7,845 bases of DNA from Planctomycetota bacterium. GTDB taxonomy: Bacteria; Planctomycetota; PLA2; JAEUHO01. The notes below the pieces were generated by a model, which was not told the origin of the DNA, searched no databases, and saw only the letters and a program-made list of their open reading frames with translations. Shown piece after piece: positions 5,375 through 7,845 of this stretch (position 1 is the stretch's first letter; every line of letters begins with the position of its first letter). Where the stretch lies: contig JARGNS010000161.1 of the NCBI GenBank assembly GCA_029213105.1, positions 1 through 7,845 on the forward strand, in the 5' to 3' direction. The position numbers and the translations under genes were made by a program.

Positions 5375-6661
5375 GTGCGCGTGCGCGGCCGGGTCGACGC
5401 CGCCGCGCTCGAGGAGGCCGCGGACCTCGGCGACGCCCTCTTCGAGCGCATGAAGCGGGACTTCGGCACCGCGCCAGACGAGAGCGAGCTGCCGCTGGAG
5501 CTGGTGCTCTACAGCTCGCGCGAGGCGTTTGCCCGGGCCTTGCCCTCCCAGAAGGTGCGTCACAAGACCGGGCGCAAGGGGAGGCTCGGCGGCGGCTGGA
5601 CCCAGTGGAGTCCCTGCCTCTCGCATGTCTGGCTGCAGGCCGAGGCGTTCGACACGCGCCGGCTCGTGCTGCACGAACTCACGCATCAGTTCTACGCCCG
5701 CGCGCGACCGGCCTCGCGCCGGGGGCGTGGCAGCACCTGGTACCGCGAGGGACTCGCCGAGTGGTACGGCTGGCATCGCCGGACGAAGGACGGCGTCGCC
5801 TTCGGCGTCTTCGATGTGGTCGCGCGCAACCGGACCGTCAGTCGAATCGGGTCGAAGATCCGACGCGAGGACTGGAGCGCCTGGAAGCTGGCCACCGGCG
5901 AGGAGTACGGAGGCTACCGCGACGCCCTCGCCCTCGTGGGCGCCCTGCGGGGCACGGCGGACAAGGACCTGCGCGCGCGCTTCGCCCGCTTCGAGGCCGA
6001 TGTGTTCGCGCGCGGCGGGGGGGATGTGGCGTTCGCGCGCATCTTCCAGGGCCAGGCCGAGCCGGTCGAGGCGGCGGTGCGGGCCTACTGGGATGGGGTT
6101 GCCGACAACACGTGGCAGGCGATCGGCACCGAGTGGGATGAACGCGCGGGTGCCATCGAGGGCACGACGGATTCGGTGGCGGTCGCGGATCCCGGCTGGC
6201 TGGGCGCGGCCTGGGAGCGCATCGAGGTCGAAGTCGAGCTGGGCAGCGGCCCCGGGTCCCGTGGCGGCATCGTCTTCGCGGATGCGCGCGGCAAGGGCTC
6301 GGACCTGGCGGTGGAAGTCCGACGGGGATCGGCGTCCCTGGTCGAGATGGGCAGCGCCTTCCAGGTCGCTCTCCGGGGCGCACCGAAGGCGTGGGCGCCG
6401 ACGGAGATCGCTTCCATCGAGTTGCCCCCGGCCAGCCGCTACCGGCTCGTGCTGTTCAATCACGGGAGGCGGCTCGAGGTGGTGGTCGTGCAGGGCGCCA
6501 CGCGGCGCGACCTCGCCCCCAACCCGGCCAGCGGGAAGCCCGCGGCGCTGACGCTCCACAGTCCGAGTCTGATCGTGCGTGACGGCAGTGCCCGCTTCCG
6601 GGGCCTGACGCAAGACGGCCGGTCGGGGCCGGCACCTGCCGCCCCGAAGCCGGGGAAATAG
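5375..6661 (+). CDS. Probable secreted gluzincin-type zinc metallopeptidase with C-terminal beta domain
   Basis: Numbered from the GTG at 5375, the 428 visible residues contain HELTHQF at 100-106, where His100 and His104 bind zinc and Glu101 is the base. TWYREGLAEWYG follows at 121-132, with Glu125 the likely third ligand, 20 residues after His104. HExxH followed by W..EGLAE is the pattern of gluzincin peptidases such as the DUF1570-like and M61-like families. I cannot choose between them, nor name a substrate. Helices continue to about 250. Residues about 268-385 are beta-rich (WERIEVEVELGSGPGSRGGI, YRLVLFNHGRRLEVVVVQG) and suggest a LamG/concanavalin-like sandwich, by inference only. The tail is Pro/Ala/Gly/Lys-rich. 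Its natural N-terminus probably starts at 5311 with a signal peptide in another frame; as it stands, translation could begin only at 5375 without export. The stop is TAG. Confidence 0.8.
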   Translation: MRVRGRVDAAALEEAADLGDALFERMKRDFGTAPDESELPLELVLYSSREAFARALPSQKVRHKTGRKGRLGGGWTQWSPCLSHVWLQAEAFDTRRLVLHELTHQFYARARPASRRGRGSTWYREGLAEWYGWHRRTKDGVAFGVFDVVARNRTVSRIGSKIRREDWSAWKLATGEEYGGYRDALALVGALRGTADKDLRARFARFEADVFARGGGDVAFARIFQGQAEPVEAAVRAYWDGVADNTWQAIGTEWDERAGAIEGTTDSVAVADPGWLGAAWERIEVEVELGSGPGSRGGIVFADARGKGSDLAVEVRRGSASLVEMGSAFQVALRGAPKAWAPTEIASIELPPASRYRLVLFNHGRRLEVVVVQGATRRDLAPNPASGKPAALTLHSPSLIVRDGSARFRGLTQDGRSGPAPAAPKPGK

Positions 6662-6684
6662 GCCCGAGGCCCTCCCGGTCGGGC
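6662..6684 (+). terminator. Possible terminator hairpin after the metallopeptidase
   Basis: GCCCGA (6662-6667) pairs perfectly with TCGGGC (6679-6684) around an 11-base loop, directly after the TAG at 6659. No T-tract follows, and the stem is short for such GC-rich DNA. It is offered only as a candidate. Confidence 0.25.
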
Positions 6685-6696
6685 TGCCATCCCCGG

Positions 6697-6702
6697 TAGG
6701 CT
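6697..6702 (+). promoter_or_regulatory. -10-like hexamer before the TPR-like gene
   Basis: TAGGCT fits TANNNT and lies 28 bases before the ATG at 6731. Transcription would begin near 6709, giving a leader of about 20 bases that includes a ribosome binding site. This gene therefore differs from its neighbours, whose boxes abut the start codon. Confidence 0.4.
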
Positions 6703-6717
6703 CGGACCACCCGAGGC

Positions 6718-6724
6718 GGGAGGG
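6718..6724 (+). promoter_or_regulatory. Shine-Dalgarno site of the TPR-like gene
   Basis: GGGAGGG ends six bases before the ATG at 6731 and is the only convincing purine-rich ribosome binding site at a visible start in this window. It decides the start at 6731; the ATG immediately after it (6734) is an equally spaced alternative that changes one residue. Confidence 0.6.
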
Positions 6725-6730
6725 CACGCG

Positions 6731-7845
6731 ATGATGAAGGCACGGGGGCCGCGAGGTCCGTGGGGCGCGGTGGTCGGATTGACCCTGCTGGCCCTGCTCC
6801 TGGTTGCGCTGGGCGCCGCCCCGGCGCAGGCCGGCGACGACGTGCCGGACGCGGTCCAGGCCGCGTACGACGCAGCTGTCGGGTTCCTCGCCAAGGGCGA
6901 CCGCTCCAGCCTCGAGAGGGCCTTCGCCCTGCTGGACACGCGCAAGGACGAAGCGCTCGAGTCCATCGACTACTGGACGCTCTTCGTCCGTGTATGGCAG
7001 GGCCTCGAGAAGGACGAGTCCGCCCTCTGGGACGGCCTCGTGAAGGAGCGTCAGGCCGCGGCTCCGAAGTCCGTCGTGTTCGATCTCGCGCGGGCGCGCG
7101 TCGCGAAGAAGCCCAAGACCCAGAAGCGCTGGATCGACGCCGCCTCGAAGCGCGACAAGAAGAACATCAACGTCCGCGCGGCCAAGGGCATCTGGTTGCT
7201 GCGTGAAGAAGACGAGGACGCCGGGGCCGAGTTGCTCGAGGAGGTGCTCGAAGAGGAACCCGGGTACGCAGCGGCCGCCATGGCCCTCGCCAGCCTGTCG
7301 CTGGAAGAGGGCTTCCCGTCCGAGGCCCTCGAGTACCTCGAGTCCGCGCTGAAGAAGAACAAGGACGACGCCGCCCTCTATCACATGACGGCGCTCTGCT
7401 ACGAGCGCAGCGCGAAGGACAAGGACCGCGCGAAGACGATGGCCAAGGCGCTCGACGCCGCGGCGCAGGCGCTCGGCCTGCATCCGTGCAAGGCGCACAT
7501 CGCGACCTACAGCAAGTTGCTCAAGCAGACGGGGGATGCGGCCACCGCCGCGAAGGCGCTCAAGAAGCACTACGCGAAGACGCGCCATCCGATGCTTGCC
7601 GCCTTGCTCGCCGAGTCGGCCTTTGAGGCCGGGGACTACGAGGGCGCGCTGCTCGGGCTCGCGGCGGCCGACCAGGAGGATCTCGCCGTCGTGAAGGGCC
7701 TGGCCGAGGCGCATGCCCGCCTGGGCCACAAGGCCGAGGCGCTCAAGGTCGCGCGACGCGTGCTCGCGATGGACTCCGCCGGGCGACTCTACGCGGGACG
7801 CATCGCGCTCCACGTGGGGGACACGCTGGCCGCGCGCAAGCATCT
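6731..7845 (+). CDS. Exported TPR-like repeat protein, 3'-truncated by window edge
   Basis: The frame runs open from ATG 6731 to the right edge, giving 371 residues with no stop. Residues 1-34 form a signal peptide: basic start (MMKARGPRGP), hydrophobic core (VVGLTLLALLLVALG) and a likely cut after AQA at 34. The rest is almost all helical, rich in Ala, Leu, Lys and Glu. It contains TPR-like helix pairs, clearest at about 179-213 (LASLSLEEGFPSEALEYLES) and again at 290-315 (AESAFEAGDYEGALLGLAAA) and 320-348. These repeats usually form scaffolds that bind other proteins, so a periplasmic or surface assembly role is plausible, but no enzyme domain or partner is visible. It starts 69 bases after the metallopeptidase on the same strand and has its own promoter-like box and ribosome binding site. 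A further domain may lie beyond the edge. Confidence 0.85.
   Translation, partial: MMKARGPRGPWGAVVGLTLLALLLVALGAAPAQAGDDVPDAVQAAYDAAVGFLAKGDRSSLERAFALLDTRKDEALESIDYWTLFVRVWQGLEKDESALWDGLVKERQAAAPKSVVFDLARARVAKKPKTQKRWIDAASKRDKKNINVRAAKGIWLLREEDEDAGAELLEEVLEEEPGYAAAAMALASLSLEEGFPSEALEYLESALKKNKDDAALYHMTALCYERSAKDKDRAKTMAKALDAAAQALGLHPCKAHIATYSKLLKQTGDAATAAKALKKHYAKTRHPMLAALLAESAFEAGDYEGALLGLAAADQEDLAVVKGLAEAHARLGHKAEALKVARRVLAMDSAGRLYAGRIALHVGDTLAARKH

Noticed and set aside
5297..7843. An 848-codon open frame on the minus strand, opposite the metallopeptidase and the TPR-like gene.
   Set aside because: It spans two plus-strand genes that have clear motifs and signal peptides. Its own translation is Arg/Gly/Leu/Ala-rich without domains, as expected for the antisense shadow of high-GC genes.
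1..7845. Mobile elements, CRISPR arrays, tRNAs, rRNAs, defence or toxin-antitoxin genes.
   Set aside because: I looked on both strands for transposase motifs, regularly spaced repeats, tRNA arms and small paired genes and found none that could be supported.

Overview
The window is high-GC bacterial chromosome: by eye well over two thirds G+C, with strong G/C preference at third codon positions. It is densely coded, with short intergenic gaps and no insertion sequence, phage gene, CRISPR array, tRNA or rRNA that I could find. The mix of exported M28 peptidase, exported metallopeptidase of the HExxH...EGLAE type, exported TPR-like protein and fatty-acid enzymes suits a Planctomycetota-like or Myxococcota-like organism. 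This is inference from gene style only; no phylogenetic marker is present.

Layout. Positions 2-1129 (+) are most of an acyl-CoA dehydrogenase whose first residues lie off the left edge. Positions 1312-2553 (+) encode a secreted M28 family zinc aminopeptidase with all metal ligands visible. Positions 2616-3134 (+) encode a 172-residue acidic protein I do not recognise. A 158-base convergent gap rich in small GC hairpins follows. Positions 3293-5239 (-) encode an AMP-forming acyl-CoA synthetase related to acetyl-CoA synthetase. After a 71-base divergent promoter gap, a probable secreted zinc metallopeptidase runs from 5311 to 6661 (+). Its signal peptide lies in a different frame from its catalytic part, which points to a frameshift near 5350-5374. 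From 6731 (+) to the right edge is an exported TPR-like protein, incomplete at its C-terminus.

How they may work together. The acyl-CoA synthetase (activation) and acyl-CoA dehydrogenase (first beta-oxidation step) could serve the same pathway, but they are on opposite strands about 2.2 kb apart and are not an operon. The two exported peptidases and the TPR protein point to envelope or extracellular protein handling. Each visible gene start appears to have its own promoter.

The most distinctive signals are not new enzymes but expression signals. Four of five visible starts have a -10-like hexamer 6-8 bases before the start codon, as expected for leaderless mRNAs, and all five visible stop codons are TAG. 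I see no convincing undescribed multi-gene system.
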